A stretch of 34,140 nt of DNA, from NCBI GenBank assembly GCA_030830695.1, contig JAURML010000177.1:1-34140 (forward strand), read 5' to 3'. The notes under the pieces were generated by a model, which was given only the letters and a program-made list of their open reading frames with translations, searched no databases and had not been told where the DNA came from. The stretch is from Caenibius sp. (GTDB lineage: Bacteria; Pseudomonadota; Alphaproteobacteria; Sphingomonadales; Sphingomonadaceae). This document shows positions 8,611 through 17,926 of this stretch, piece by piece; position 1 is the stretch's first letter; each line of letters begins with the position of its first letter. Position numbers and translations under genes: made by a program.

Positions 8611-9573
8611 CTATCCGGCAAAAGCGAACTCCGCATTATCCCTGTAAAAGCGCAGGCGGCGCGCGAAGGCCATCGGATCCTTGCGGGTCACCAGCGCGTC
8701 GCCTGGCGTGTGCAGCCAGTCATAAGCGCGGGTGGCGAGAAAACGCATTGCCGCGCCTCGCGCCAGAATGGGCAGCGCGGCCCGTTCATCCCCGGAGAGT
8801 GGGCGGGCCGTCTCATATCCGGCGAGCAGAGCGGCGGCAATGTCCGGCTGAAAATTGCGACCATTCGCATCGAAGCACCAGGCCGCGTGAGTCACCGCCA
8901 GATCATAGGCGGTGATGTCATTGCAGGCGAAGTAGAAATCGATCAGCCCGCTCACCTCATTGCCCAGCATCAGCACATTGTCGGGAAACAGATCGGCGTG
9001 AATGACGCTGCGCGGCAAGTCTTCCGGCCAGTGCGCGGCCAGAAAGACCTGTTCCGCATCGACCAGCAGTGGCAGGTCAGGATCAATCCGGGCCAGCTGT
9101 TCCGACCCGCAGGCATCGAGCAGCGCCTTCCATCCCGTCAGCCCCAGCCCGTTTGCGCGCTGGCCCGAGAAATCCGCGGAAGCGAGATGGATTGAGCCAA
9201 GCGCGGCACCCACCGCGCGGGCCTGTGCCGGGCTGGGCCGGTCAATCGAGACTCCGGGCAGGAATTCGATCAGGGCGACCGCCTTGTCCCCGATCATGCG
9301 GAAGGGTGCGCCCGCGCGATCGTGAATCGTGCGTGGCACCGGACAGGCTTTTTCGGCCAGGTGATCCAGCAGCCCCAGGAAGAACGGCAGGTCGGACAAT
9401 TCCGTGCGGCTTTCATACATGGTCAGGATAAAGCGATCGCGGTCGGTTTCGATCAGCCAGTTGCTGTTGGAGACGCCCTCGGCGATGCCTTTCGCCGACA
9501 CCAGCCGACCAGCGTCGTAATGGCTGATCAGTTCGGCCAGCTCGTCCGCGCCCAGATGCGTGTACACCGCCAT
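8611..9573 (-). CDS. thrB: homoserine kinase, ThrB2 (aminoglycoside-phosphotransferase fold)
   Basis: Phosphorylates homoserine to O-phosphohomoserine for threonine synthesis. This is the phosphotransferase-fold form (ThrB2 type), not the GHMP-kinase form. Seen: [12 protein letters not shown] nucleotide-loop segment, [10 protein letters not shown] catalytic loop (residues about 192-201) and [11 protein letters not shown] metal-binding loop. 320 residues is the family length. It lies 14 bases after ispH and 16 bases before rnhA, a tight operon whose order is common in Sphingomonadales; the grouping has no obvious metabolic logic. Confidence 0.95.
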   Translation of the reverse strand: MAVYTHLGADELAELISHYDAGRLVSAKGIAEGVSNSNWLIETDRDRFILTMYESRTELSDLPFFLGLLDHLAEKACPVPRTIHDRAGAPFRMIGDKAVALIEFLPGVSIDRPSPAQARAVGAALGSIHLASADFSGQRANGLGLTGWKALLDACGSEQLARIDPDLPLLVDAEQVFLAAHWPEDLPRSVIHADLFPDNVLMLGNEVSGLIDFYFACNDITAYDLAVTHAAWCFDANGRNFQPDIAAALLAGYETARPLSGDERAALPILARGAAMRFLATRAYDWLHTPGDALVTRKDPMAFARRLRFYRDNAEFAFAG

Positions 9574-9587
9574 TCAGTGCTGCGCTT

Positions 9588-10565
9588 TCATTCGGTCAGC
9601 TGCCGGGGCAATTTGAAGCGCATGTTCTCCTCGGCGCTGACAAAGGTGCGTTCCTCAACTTCGCGCCATTGGCCCAGCCGCACGATGACTTCGCGCACGA
9701 GTTCTCCCGGGGCCGATGCGCCGGCGGTCAGACCCAGGGTTCCCACCCCGTCAAGCCAGCCTTCTTCAATCTCCTCGGCACGCTGAATCAGCCGCGCGTC
9801 CGTGCCGCAGCGCTGTGCCACTTCAACCAGCCGCAGCGAGTTGGAACTGTTCGGCGCGCCAATCACCAGCACCAGATCGCATGATGGCGCAATGGTCTTC
9901 ACCGCCGCCTGACGGTTGGAGGTGGCATAGCAGATGTCTTCCGCCTTGGGGCCGTTGATCGCCGGAAAGCGGCCGTGCAGCGCGGCGATAATCTGCGCCG
10001 TGTCATCCACCGAAAGCGTGGTCTGCGTCAGATAGGCCAGTTCTGCCCCATCGGGAAAATCCAGCGCTTCGACATCGGCCACGGTTTCGACCAGCGTGAT
10101 CGTGCCTTCGGGCACCTGGCCCAGCGTGCCGATCACTTCGGGATGGCCGCGATGGCCGACGAAGATGATATGCCGCCCCGCCTCGATCTGCCGTTCGGCC
10201 TGACGATGCACTTTGCTGACCAGTGGACAGGTCGCGTCAAGATAATCGAGACCGCGCGCCTCGGCTCGGGCGGGCACGGATTTGGGAACGCCATGCGCGC
10301 TGAATACCACCGGCACGCCATCGGGCACCTGGTCCAGTTCTTCCACGAAAACGGCGCCCTTGGCCCGCAACCCGTCGACCACGAAGCGGTTGTGGACGAT
10401 TTCATGCCGGACATAGACCGGCGCGCCATAGCGTTCGAGCGCAAGTTCGACGATCTCGATTGCCCGGTCCACGCCCGCGCAAAAGCCGCGCGGCGCGGCC
10501 ACCAGCACGCACAGGGGCAAACGGCCAGCCGCGCTGGCCCGGTCCGTTGGAAAGGGGGCGTTCAT
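9588..10565 (-). CDS. ispH: 4-hydroxy-3-methylbut-2-enyl diphosphate reductase
   Basis: Last enzyme of the MEP isoprenoid pathway. Its iron-sulfur cluster reduces HMBPP to isopentenyl and dimethylallyl diphosphate. The three cluster cysteines are seen in [12 protein letters not shown] (Cys29), [12 protein letters not shown] and [11 protein letters not shown]. The catalytic HPEVIGT glutamate and the late GASAPGELV motif are also present. The chosen start is ATG at 10565 (MNAPFPTD), 325 residues, because the 17 codons upstream are unlike the family. First gene of the ispH-thrB-rnhA operon; its promoter must lie within the 137-base divergent gap to the lipoprotein gene, where I see no strong motif. 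Confidence 0.96.
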   Translation of the reverse strand: MNAPFPTDRASAAGRLPLCVLVAAPRGFCAGVDRAIEIVELALERYGAPVYVRHEIVHNRFVVDGLRAKGAVFVEELDQVPDGVPVVFSAHGVPKSVPARAEARGLDYLDATCPLVSKVHRQAERQIEAGRHIIFVGHRGHPEVIGTLGQVPEGTITLVETVADVEALDFPDGAELAYLTQTTLSVDDTAQIIAALHGRFPAINGPKAEDICYATSNRQAAVKTIAPSCDLVLVIGAPNSSNSLRLVEVAQRCGTDARLIQRAEEIEEGWLDGVGTLGLTAGASAPGELVREVIVRLGQWREVEERTFVSAEENMRFKLPRQLTE

Positions 10566-10702
10566 GATCCTGCCTCTAGCGGCAGAAGGCGGCAGACGAA
10601 AGGGCGTGTGTCGCACGGAATGCGCTTTGCGCCCGCAGACCCGTTGCGCTTTTGCGGCGCAGGCCTTAGGGCTGGCGCCGTTCCCTAGGACGAGGATTGA
10701 CG

Positions 10703-11362
10703 ATGACCGCTCGCTTTCGCCGTTTCGCCCCGGTTGCCCTGGCTACCTTGCTTGCCGTCGGGCTGTCCGGTTGCCGGTCGAAGGGCGATATTGTCATCGA
10801 ACAGGGCGTGGGGATCACCGCGCTGCGCACCGTGTGTCCTGCAGTGGGGATTCCCGATTACACCGGGGACATCACATTGTTTTCCTCGCAGGGCCGGACG
10901 ATCAGCGACATGGCTATGACCGCCGCGATCACCAATGTGCGCGGCAGTTGCGATGATACGGGTGCGCAGGTCTATTCGGTGGCCAGTTTCGATGTCGTCG
11001 CCCGCCGCAACGATACGCGCGGTGCCTGGAAAGTGACGCTGCCCTATTTCTCCACGGTTGTGCGCGGCGAAAAGGCGGTGGTCGCCAAACGGATCGGCAC
11101 CGTGACGCTGGATTTTGCGCCGGGCCAGGAACGCGCCCAGGCCAGCGCTCAGGCCGGTGCCTATATTGACCGCGCCGAAGCGACCCTGCCTGAGGACATC
11201 CGCAAGCGGATCACGCGCAAGCGCAAGTCGGGCGATGACGATGCCGCAATCGATCCGCTGAACGAACCCGATGTGAAGGCGGCGGTTGCCCGCGCCAGTT
11301 TTGAACTGCTGGTCGGCTTCCAGCTGACCAAGGACCAGCTGGCCTATAACGTCACGCGCTGA
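10703..11362 (+). CDS. predicted lipoprotein of unknown function
   Basis: 219-residue protein with an N-terminal export signal: basic RFRRF, hydrophobic core and lipobox LSGC with the lipidated Cys at residue 24. The mature part has no family I recognise. It is a mixed-composition soluble domain with two cysteines (in TVCPAVG and RGSCDDT) that could pair, and a basic [10 protein letters not shown] stretch near residue 173. Arg-Ser after the lipobox Cys gives no inner-membrane (Asp+2) retention signal, so outer-membrane sorting is likely. The start is ATG at 10703, preceded by GAGG at 10692-10695; a TTG two codons earlier is possible. It is 46 bases upstream of argS and may be co-transcribed with it. 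Confidence 0.8.
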   Translation: MTARFRRFAPVALATLLAVGLSGCRSKGDIVIEQGVGITALRTVCPAVGIPDYTGDITLFSSQGRTISDMAMTAAITNVRGSCDDTGAQVYSVASFDVVARRNDTRGAWKVTLPYFSTVVRGEKAVVAKRIGTVTLDFAPGQERAQASAQAGAYIDRAEATLPEDIRKRITRKRKSGDDDAAIDPLNEPDVKAAVARASFELLVGFQLTKDQLAYNVTR

Positions 11363-11408
11363 TCGCCGCTCTTTCCCCGACGCGCCAAACCCGCTAGGCG
11401 CGCGGGCC

Positions 11409-13169
11409 ATGTCCCAGCCCCAAATGCCACAAGCCGAAACCCTCTATGCCGCGTTCACCGCGAAGCTGGACGCTGTGCTCGAAACCCTGACGGGCGAAGG
11501 CGTCCTGCCTTCCGACGCCAATCGCTCTGCGGTGACGGTCGAACCGCCGCGCGATGCGTCGCACGGCGACCTGTCGACGAACGCTGCCATGGTGCTGGCC
11601 AAGCAGGCGAAGGCGAACCCGCGCGCGCTGGCGGAGCAGATCGCGGCGCAGCTGTTGCGAGACCCGCTCGTCGCCCAGGCTGACATCGCGGGGCCGGGGT
11701 TCATCAACCTGCGGCTCGAACCCTTGGCCTGGCTGAACGAGATCCAGGCAATTGCTGGCCTCGGAGCGGATTATGGGCGGTCAGCGATGGGCGCAGGCAG
11801 CACGGTCAATGTCGAATATGTTTCCGCCAATCCGACCGGGCCGATGCACATGGGCCATTGCCGCGGCGCGGTGGTGGGCGATGCGCTGGCCAGCCTGCTC
11901 GAATATGCCGGTCACAAGGTCATCCGCGAATATTACGTCAACGACGCCGGGGCGCAGGTGCAGGTGCTCGCCCGTTCGGTGCACATGCGTTACCGCGAGG
12001 CGCTGGGCGAAGACATCGGTGAAATTCCCGAAGGGCTTTATCCCGGTGCCTATCTCGCGCCCACTGGCCACCGTTTGGCGACGCATTATGGCAGCAGGTT
12101 CCTTAACGCGCCCGAAGCTGAATGGCTGGACCTGTTCAGGACCGAAGCGGTTGCGGACATGATGGCCATGATTCGCGCGGATCTGGCGCTGCTGGGCATC
12201 CGCCATGATGTATTTTCATCCGAGGCTGAATTGCAGGCGGCAGGCAAGCCGGAAGAAGCCGAAAAATGGCTGCGCCAGTATGATCTCGTCTATGACGGCA
12301 TGCTGGAAGCGCCCAAGGGCAAGACCTCGGAAGACTGGGAACCGGTGGAACTGCCGCTGTTCCGTTCGACCCGTTTCGGCGACGATCAGGACCGGCCAAT
12401 CCGCAAGAGCGATGGCAACTGGACCTATTTCGGGGCTGATCTGGCCTATCATTTCCAGAAGGCGGAAAGCGCCGATGCGCTGGTCGATATCTGGGGCGCT
12501 GACCATGCCGGCACGGTCAAGCGGATCAAGGCGGCGGTTGCCGCGCTGACGCAGGGGGCGGGGCGCCAAATCCCGTTCGAGGTCAAGCTGGTGCAGATGG
12601 TGCAATTGCTGCGCGATGGCGAACCGGTGAAGATGTCGAAGCGCGCGGGCACCTTCGTGACCCTGGCCGATGTGGTGCGCGAAGTGGGCAAGGACGTGGT
12701 CCGTTTCACCATGCTCACCCGCAAGCCCGAAGCGCAGATGGATTTCGATTTTGCCAAGGTCGTGGAAGCGAGCAAGGACAATCCGGTATTCTACGTCCAG
12801 TATGCGCATGCCCGCATCCGATCGACCTTGCGCAAGGGAGCGGAGGCAGGGCTGGCGCCGAAAGACGGCGATCTGGCGCTGCTGGGTGAGGAAGAGCTGG
12901 GCCTGGTGAAGATCGCCGCACAATTCCCGCGCATGGTCGAAGCCGCCGCTACTGCGCGCGAACCACACCGGATCGCGTTCTTCCTGCACGAACTGGCTGC
13001 CGCGTTCCATGCCTACTGGAATTTGGGCAATGACAATCCGCGCAAGCGCTTTATTCTGGAAGACGATCCCGAATTAACCAATGTGAGGCTATTTCTTGCT
13101 ACCCAGATCGGACAAGTGTTGAAAAACGGCCTTGCCCTGCTGGGGGTGGAGGCGGTTGAGGAGCTCTAG
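11409..13169 (+). CDS. argS: arginyl-tRNA synthetase
   Basis: Class Ia synthetase that charges tRNA-Arg; 586 residues, normal for the family. Seen: N-terminal tRNA D-loop-binding domain, VNVEYVSANPTGPMHMGH with the HIGH-type signature HMGH at residues 147-150, the GADLAYHFQK and WGADHAGTVKRI segments, a KMSKS variant KMSKRAGTF, the DALALON-type anticodon-binding helices with YVQYAHARIRS, and a conserved C-terminus. It heads a co-directional run through tatC; the SPOR gene starts 2 bases after its stop. Confidence 0.97.
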   Translation: MSQPQMPQAETLYAAFTAKLDAVLETLTGEGVLPSDANRSAVTVEPPRDASHGDLSTNAAMVLAKQAKANPRALAEQIAAQLLRDPLVAQADIAGPGFINLRLEPLAWLNEIQAIAGLGADYGRSAMGAGSTVNVEYVSANPTGPMHMGHCRGAVVGDALASLLEYAGHKVIREYYVNDAGAQVQVLARSVHMRYREALGEDIGEIPEGLYPGAYLAPTGHRLATHYGSRFLNAPEAEWLDLFRTEAVADMMAMIRADLALLGIRHDVFSSEAELQAAGKPEEAEKWLRQYDLVYDGMLEAPKGKTSEDWEPVELPLFRSTRFGDDQDRPIRKSDGNWTYFGADLAYHFQKAESADALVDIWGADHAGTVKRIKAAVAALTQGAGRQIPFEVKLVQMVQLLRDGEPVKMSKRAGTFVTLADVVREVGKDVVRFTMLTRKPEAQMDFDFAKVVEASKDNPVFYVQYAHARIRSTLRKGAEAGLAPKDGDLALLGEEELGLVKIAAQFPRMVEAAATAREPHRIAFFLHELAAAFHAYWNLGNDNPRKRFILEDDPELTNVRLFLATQIGQVLKNGLALLGVEAVEEL

Positions 13170-13171
13170 GT

Positions 13172-13933
13172 ATGACCGGCTTTGAGGGTGATGGCCGCGA
13201 TGGCGCGAATGCGCCGTTTGACGACGATGACGCCTGGGACGGCGATGAACTGGAGAATGAGGGCCAGCTTGCCCTCGACGATGACGACGGGCAGTTGCCG
13301 TGGCTCGAATCCGCTGACGACGATGAAACGGACGAAGGTGTCGACACCGCGCGGATCGTCTGGTTCGCGCTGATCGGCGTTGTTTCGCTGGCGCTGATCG
13401 TCGGCCTGATCTGGTGGTTGGGCAATCGCGGGTCGGATTCCGAACTGGTCGCTAACGGTTCCACTATCGAAGCGCCTTCCGAGCCGTTCAAGACCAGGCC
13501 CGACGATCCGGGCGGCAAGGAATTTGCCGGGACGGGCGACACCAGCTTCAAGGTTGGAGAAGGACAGGAACCGGAGGCGCGGCTGGCAACAGACACGCCC
13601 CCCCCGGCGGCCATTGCCAGCCCGTCGCCCATTCCTGGCCCTTCGATCGACCGCGAACAGGCCGGCAGCCCGGCCTCAGGTGAGGCAGCGGCCAGCGGCG
13701 GGGCGGCGGTGCAGGTTGGCGCCTATTCCTCGCGGGAACGTGCGCAGGAAGGATGGAACACGCTTTCTGCGCGGCACGATGCGTTGAAAGGAGTCAAATA
13801 CCGGATCGTCGAAGGACAGGCTGACATTGGCAAGGTCTATCGTCTCCAGGCGGTGACGGGCAGCGCGTCAGGGGCAGACCAGCTCTGCGCCAGCCTGAAG
13901 GCGCAGGGCGCCGCCTGCCAGGTCAAACGCTAG
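13172..13933 (+). CDS. SPOR-domain membrane protein
   Basis: 253-residue bitopic inner-membrane protein. It has a very acidic cytoplasmic N-terminus (residues 12-58, runs of Asp and Glu), one membrane helix (about 61-84), a Pro/Ser/Gly-rich periplasmic linker (about 90-175) and a C-terminal SPOR domain (about 176-253) starting VQVGAYSSRERAQEGW and holding two cysteines. SPOR domains bind glycan strands stripped of stem peptides at the division septum, so a role in cell division or wall turnover is likely. The place between argS and nagZ (a wall-recycling enzyme) fits. The acidic tail could bind a cytoplasmic partner; that is inference. Confidence 0.9.
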   Translation: MTGFEGDGRDGANAPFDDDDAWDGDELENEGQLALDDDDGQLPWLESADDDETDEGVDTARIVWFALIGVVSLALIVGLIWWLGNRGSDSELVANGSTIEAPSEPFKTRPDDPGGKEFAGTGDTSFKVGEGQEPEARLATDTPPPAAIASPSPIPGPSIDREQAGSPASGEAAASGGAAVQVGAYSSRERAQEGWNTLSARHDALKGVKYRIVEGQADIGKVYRLQAVTGSASGADQLCASLKAQGAACQVKR

Positions 13934-14017
13934 GGCGGGAGCGCTTGGCGGGGTAATCCACAATCACTGGGGGGTCTGGTGCTTGCCACCCCCAACATTT
14001 CCTGCGATTCTGCCTCG

Positions 14018-15037
14018 ATGACACCCGCGATTTTCGGGATATCCGGCCTTGCGCTGACCGCTGACGAGCGGGCCTTTTTCCGTGACTGCGATCCGGCGGG
14101 CTACATCCTTTTTGCCCGCAATTGCGAAAATCGGCAGCAGTTGCGCGCCCTGACTGACGATCTTCGCAATATTTACGGGCGTGACCAGCTGTTTATCTGC
14201 ATCGATCAGGAAGGGGGGCGGGTTGCCCGCATGAAGCAGCCCGAATGGCTGGCTTTTCCGCCGGGGGAGCGGTTTGACCAGCTGTATGACGTGGCCCCGG
14301 CCAGCGCGATCGAGGCGGCGCGCGCCAATGCGGAGGCGCTGGGGCTGGATCTGGCCGAGGTGGGCATAACCGTGGATTGCCTGCCGCTGCTCGATGTCCG
14401 GCAGCAGGGCGCGCATGACGTGATCGGCGATCGGGCGCTGGGGTCCGAACCGCTGCGGGTGGCGGCGCTGGGCCGGGCGGTGCTGGACGGGCTGGCCCGG
14501 GCCGGGGTTGCCGGCATCGTAAAGCATGTGCCCGGCCATGGCCGTTCGGGCGCTGACAGCCACAAGCAGCTACCCATCGTTACCGCCAGCGAGGCAGAGC
14601 TGGAAAGCGATATTGCCCCGTTCCGGGCATTGGCGGATTCCCCCGCTGCGATGACCGCGCATATCGTCTATACTGCCTGGGATGCGGCTCATCCCGCCAC
14701 GCAATCCCCATTCGTGATTGAACAGATCATTCGCCAGCGGATCGGCTTTTCCGGCCTGCTTCTGTCCGATGATCTGGATATGGAGGCGCTGTCCGGCTCT
14801 GTCCCCGAACGCGCGGCCAGGGCGATTGCGGCGGGCTGCGATCTGGCGCTCAACTGCTGGGCGAAGATGGATGACATGATCGGGATCGCGGCTGCGTTGC
14901 CGTCGCTTGGGGTGCAAGGCGCTGAACGGCTGGCGCGTGCGCTGGCCAGTACATCCATTCGGGCTGACATGGCTCGACAGGCCGATCTGCTGGCCCGGCG
15001 CAATGCGCTGCTGGCGCTGGCAAGGGCTGCGGCATGA
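14018..15037 (+). CDS. nagZ: beta-N-acetylhexosaminidase (GH3)
   Basis: Removes N-acetylglucosamine from anhydromuropeptides during peptidoglycan recycling, in the cytoplasm. Seen: IDQEGGRVARM substrate loop, KHVPGHGRSGADSHK (the mobile loop with the catalytic Asp/His pair typical of NagZ) and the nucleophile region LLLSDDLDMEAL. From ATG at 14018 the protein is 339 residues and begins MTPAIFGISG, like its relatives. An in-frame GTG at 13979 adds 13 residues and has GGGGGG just upstream, so the longer form is possible. Its stop overlaps the scpA start (ATGA). Confidence 0.93.
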   Translation: MTPAIFGISGLALTADERAFFRDCDPAGYILFARNCENRQQLRALTDDLRNIYGRDQLFICIDQEGGRVARMKQPEWLAFPPGERFDQLYDVAPASAIEAARANAEALGLDLAEVGITVDCLPLLDVRQQGAHDVIGDRALGSEPLRVAALGRAVLDGLARAGVAGIVKHVPGHGRSGADSHKQLPIVTASEAELESDIAPFRALADSPAAMTAHIVYTAWDAAHPATQSPFVIEQIIRQRIGFSGLLLSDDLDMEALSGSVPERAARAIAAGCDLALNCWAKMDDMIGIAAALPSLGVQGAERLARALASTSIRADMARQADLLARRNALLALARAAA

Positions 15038-15846
15038 ACGCGGACGACGCCTTCCTGTTCGCTCCCGTCGATGTGCGGCAGGAAGAAGACGGTTGGGAAG
15101 GCCCGGCCGCCGCGCCGGGCGATGACAGTGCGCTCTTCCTGGAACTTGATGGCTGGGAAGGGCCGCTGGACCTCCTGCTGGACCTTGCCCGCCGCCAGAA
15201 GGTGGATCTCAAGGCCATATCCATCCTCGCGCTGGTCGATCAGTACATCGCCTATATCGAGCGGGCGGAATCGTTGCGGCTGGAAATCGCCGCAGATTAT
15301 CTGGTGATGGCCGCATGGCTGGCCTATCTCAAATCGGCGTTGCTTCTCCCGAAAGAGGAACAGGAAGACCCAAGCCCCGAAGAACTGGCGCTGCGCCTGC
15401 AATTGCGCCTGCAGCGGCTGGGCGCGATGCGCGAGGCGGCGGCGCGGCTGATGGCACGTGACCGGCTGGGGCGCGACGTGTTTCGCCGGGGGGCGCCCGA
15501 AGGCCTGCGGATCGACCGGGTCAATGCCTGGCAATGCGCGTGGTTCGATCTTGTCCGCGCATACGGCCAGGTCAACGCGCGCACCGCACCTGCCATTCAT
15601 ATGGTGCGCGAACGGCCGGTGATGACGCTGGAAAGCGCGATCAGCCGCGTGTCCGCCATGCTGGGCGTCACGCTGGACTGGATGGTGCTGGAAGATTTCC
15701 TGCCCCCGCACGCCGATGGGCGGCTGCGCCGGTCTGCGTTGGCGTCCAGTTTCGTTGCCGCGCTGGAACTGGCGCGGCTCGGCAAGGCGGAAATTGCGCA
15801 GGACGCGGTTTTCGGCCCGCTGCGCTTGCGGCGCGTCGCGTCATGA
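15034..15846 (+). CDS. scpA: segregation and condensation protein A
   Basis: Kleisin subunit that bridges the two SMC heads of the bacterial condensin, compacting and separating chromosomes. 270 residues. Seen: the signature LDGWEGPLDLLLDLARRQKVDL near residue 38, the ADYLVMAAWLAYLKS helix, LLLPKEE and a C-terminal winged-helix region. The first 35 residues are an acidic extension with an odd early EDGWEGPAAA that echoes the later DGWEGPLD. It overlaps nagZ before it and scpB after it by ATGA junctions, so the three are translationally coupled. Confidence 0.94.
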   Translation: MNADDAFLFAPVDVRQEEDGWEGPAAAPGDDSALFLELDGWEGPLDLLLDLARRQKVDLKAISILALVDQYIAYIERAESLRLEIAADYLVMAAWLAYLKSALLLPKEEQEDPSPEELALRLQLRLQRLGAMREAAARLMARDRLGRDVFRRGAPEGLRIDRVNAWQCAWFDLVRAYGQVNARTAPAIHMVRERPVMTLESAISRVSAMLGVTLDWMVLEDFLPPHADGRLRRSALASSFVAALELARLGKAEIAQDAVFGPLRLRRVAS

Positions 15847-16451
15847 CTGATGGCGCGGCAGATGATCTTGTGCGGGCGGTCGAAGCGGCCCTGTTCGCGG
15901 CCGAGGAACCGATGACGGCGGAGGCGCTGTCCACGCATCTGGGCGGGGCCGATGTGCGCCCCGCGCTCAGCCAGCTGGCCGATCATTACCGGGGGCGGGG
16001 GGTGGAACTGGTGGAGCGCGGCCGCCGGTGGCACTTCCAGACCGCGCCCGATCTGGCGCATCTGCTGCGGCGGGAACGGGAACAGGTCCGCCGCCTGTCC
16101 CGCGCGGCAACCGAAGTGCTGGCGATCATCGCCTATCACGAACCGGTCAGCCGGGCGGAGATTGAATCCATTCGCGGTGTTCAGACTTCCGGCGGCACGC
16201 TCGACGTGTTGATGGAAGCGGGCTGGGTGCGTGTGGCAGGGCGGCGCGAGGTGCCTGGACGGCCTGTGATCTATGCTACCACACCTGAATTTCTTGCACA
16301 TTTCGGCTTGCAATCGCGCCGCGAATTGCCGGGAATTGACGAACTGCGCGCCGCCGGGCTGCTCGATCCCGTCGAGGACGCGTTCGAGGCTGCGGTGGCA
16401 GAACCGGAAGAATCCCCCGACCCACTGGCAAGCGGGAGCGAAAGCGCCTAG
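15843..16451 (+). CDS. scpB: segregation and condensation protein B
   Basis: Winged-helix partner of ScpA in the SMC complex; 202 residues. Seen: LVRAVEAALFAAEEPMTAE at the start, RREREQVRRLSRAATEVLAII, the diagnostic YHEPVSRAEIESIRGV, LMEAGWVRVAGRREVPGRP and YATTPEFLAHFGL. The start is ATG at 15843 in an ATGA overlap with scpA; the open frame continues upstream but only as a shadow of scpA. The last ~25 residues are an acidic, poorly conserved tail. Confidence 0.95.
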   Translation: MTDGAADDLVRAVEAALFAAEEPMTAEALSTHLGGADVRPALSQLADHYRGRGVELVERGRRWHFQTAPDLAHLLRREREQVRRLSRAATEVLAIIAYHEPVSRAEIESIRGVQTSGGTLDVLMEAGWVRVAGRREVPGRPVIYATTPEFLAHFGLQSRRELPGIDELRAAGLLDPVEDAFEAAVAEPEESPDPLASGSESA

Positions 16452-16496
16452 ATAGGTAGCTGCAAGGTCGGCGGACCAGCTTTCGGAGGAGGTAAA

Positions 16497-16727
16497 ATGG
16501 GTTTTGGTTCCATCTGGCACTGGGTGATCGTGCTGCTGGTCGTGCTGGTGTTGTTCGGGCGCGGGCGCGTGTCGGAAATCATGGGTGATTTCGGCAAGGG
16601 CATCAAGAGCTTCAAGGAAGGCATGAACGAGGGTGAAAAGCCCGCCGCTCCGCCGGCTCAGATCGACGCCAAACCAGCCGAAGACGCAACCCCCGGCACG
16701 ACGAACGACAGCAGCAAGACGTCCTGA
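16497..16727 (+). CDS. tatA: Sec-independent translocase protein TatA
   Basis: Small pore-forming subunit of the twin-arginine export system. 76 residues: one membrane helix ([15 protein letters not shown], residues 7-22), the conserved hinge Phe-Gly, an amphipathic helix ([19 protein letters not shown]) and a Pro/Ala-rich acidic tail. A very strong ribosome site, GGAGGAGG at 16485-16492, precedes the ATG by 4 bases, in keeping with TatA being needed in excess over TatB and TatC. Confidence 0.96.
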   Translation: MGFGSIWHWVIVLLVVLVLFGRGRVSEIMGDFGKGIKSFKEGMNEGEKPAAPPAQIDAKPAEDATPGTTNDSSKTS

Positions 16728-16760
16728 CCCACCCTTCGCGTCCCTGGAAGGCGCCGCACC

Positions 16761-17102
16761 ATGTTTGATATCGGCGCGTCCGAACTGCTCTTGATCGTCA
16801 TCGTGGCGATCGTGGTCATCGGCCCCAAGGACATGCCCATGGCAATCCGGGCGATTGGCCGCTGGGTTGGCAAGGCGCGGCGCATTTCGGGCCATTTCCG
16901 CTCTGGCATCGAAACCATGATCCGCGAGGCGGAGATGGAGGAGATGGAACGGGAGTGGAAAGAGAGGAACGCGCAGATCATGAACCAGCATCCGGACGCG
17001 GTGACGGAGGAAGAGCAAGCTGCACAGCCGCCCGCCGGTGCGGAATCGCGCGCCGGACCACAGCCGTCCGATCCCGCGGCCCCGCCTCGGGAAGGGGCAT
17101 AA
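16761..17102 (+). CDS. tatB: Sec-independent translocase protein TatB
   Basis: Twin-arginine translocase receptor subunit, partner of TatC. 113 residues: MFDIGASELLLIVIVAIVVIG is the membrane helix with the typical glutamate at residue 8, then GPKDMP and a long charged amphipathic helix (about residues 26-75) rich in Glu and Arg, ending in a Pro/Ala-rich tail. The MFDIG start and the long helix separate it from TatA. It lies 33 bases after tatA and ends in TAA 10 bases before tatC. Confidence 0.95.
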   Translation: MFDIGASELLLIVIVAIVVIGPKDMPMAIRAIGRWVGKARRISGHFRSGIETMIREAEMEEMEREWKERNAQIMNQHPDAVTEEEQAAQPPAGAESRAGPQPSDPAAPPREGA

Positions 17103-17112
17103 GGCGCGCGCA

Positions 17113-17925
17113 ATGGTACTGAAAATCAAGGAAATCGACGAAAGCCAGGCGCCGTTGCTCGATCATCTAATCGAGTTGCGCACGCGGTTGGTGCGCAGCG
17201 TGATTGCACTGGCGGTCGCTTTCTTTGTCTGCCTCTATTTCTCGGAAGATATTTTCAGCTTTCTGGTCCAGCCGCTGACGCAGGCCTTCCCGCAGGGCGA
17301 AGGCCGCCTGATCTACACCAAGCTATACGAAGCCTTCTTCGTGGAGATCAAGGTGGCGCTGTTCGCGGCCTTCTTCGTCAGCTTCCCGATCATCGCCAAC
17401 CAGTTGTGGGCTTTCGTTGCACCGGGCCTTTACACCAAGGAAAAGAAAGCGCTGCTGCCCTTTCTGGTGGCTACACCAGTGCTGTTCGTGGCCGGGGCTT
17501 CGCTGGCATATTTCGTGGTCATGCCCACTGCGTTCAAATGGTTCATCGGGTTCCAGGGGACGCGCGGCGGGTTGAAGCTCGAAGCGCTCCCGGGCACTGG
17601 CGATTACCTGGATCTGGTGATGCAGTTCATTCTCGCCTTTGGGATCAGCTTCCTGCTGCCGGTGCTGCTGCTGTTGCTGAACCGGGCCGGGATCGTTTCG
17701 CGCGCGCAGATGGCCGCTGCGCGCCGTTATGCAATCGTCGCAATCTTCATTGTGGCTGCCATCGCCACGCCGCCGGATGTGATTTCCCAACTGATGCTGG
17801 CAACCCCGCTGATCCTGTTGTTCGAGGGTTCGCTGCTGCTCATGTGGCTTACCGAGCGGCGGCGCGCGAAAGAGCCGGTGACGGATGAAGGCGCGCCGGA
17901 TCAAGCTGGAACGCAGGTGGAATAG
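17113..17925 (+). CDS. tatC: Sec-independent translocase protein TatC
   Basis: Multi-pass inner-membrane receptor that recognises twin-arginine signal peptides. 270 residues from ATG at 17113; the open frame extends upstream over the tatB tail but the family start is here. Seen: LLDHLIELRTRLVRS (the conserved signal-binding N-terminus with HLxELR), six membrane segments, FVEIKVALFAAFFVSFPI, QLWAFVAPGLYTKEKK, YFVVMPTAF and IATPPDVISQLMLATPL. Completes tatABC. It converges on the amidohydrolase-like gene with one base between the two stops. Confidence 0.97.
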   Translation: MVLKIKEIDESQAPLLDHLIELRTRLVRSVIALAVAFFVCLYFSEDIFSFLVQPLTQAFPQGEGRLIYTKLYEAFFVEIKVALFAAFFVSFPIIANQLWAFVAPGLYTKEKKALLPFLVATPVLFVAGASLAYFVVMPTAFKWFIGFQGTRGGLKLEALPGTGDYLDLVMQFILAFGISFLLPVLLLLLNRAGIVSRAQMAAARRYAIVAIFIVAAIATPPDVISQLMLATPLILLFEGSLLLMWLTERRRAKEPVTDEGAPDQAGTQVE

Positions 17926-17926
17926 G

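Noticed and set aside
15597-17129. 510-codon open frame on the minus strand across scpA, scpB, tatA and tatB
   Set aside because: It lies antisense to four well-supported genes, has low-complexity His/Arg/Pro-rich content and no recognisable domain; typical of high-GC shadow frames.
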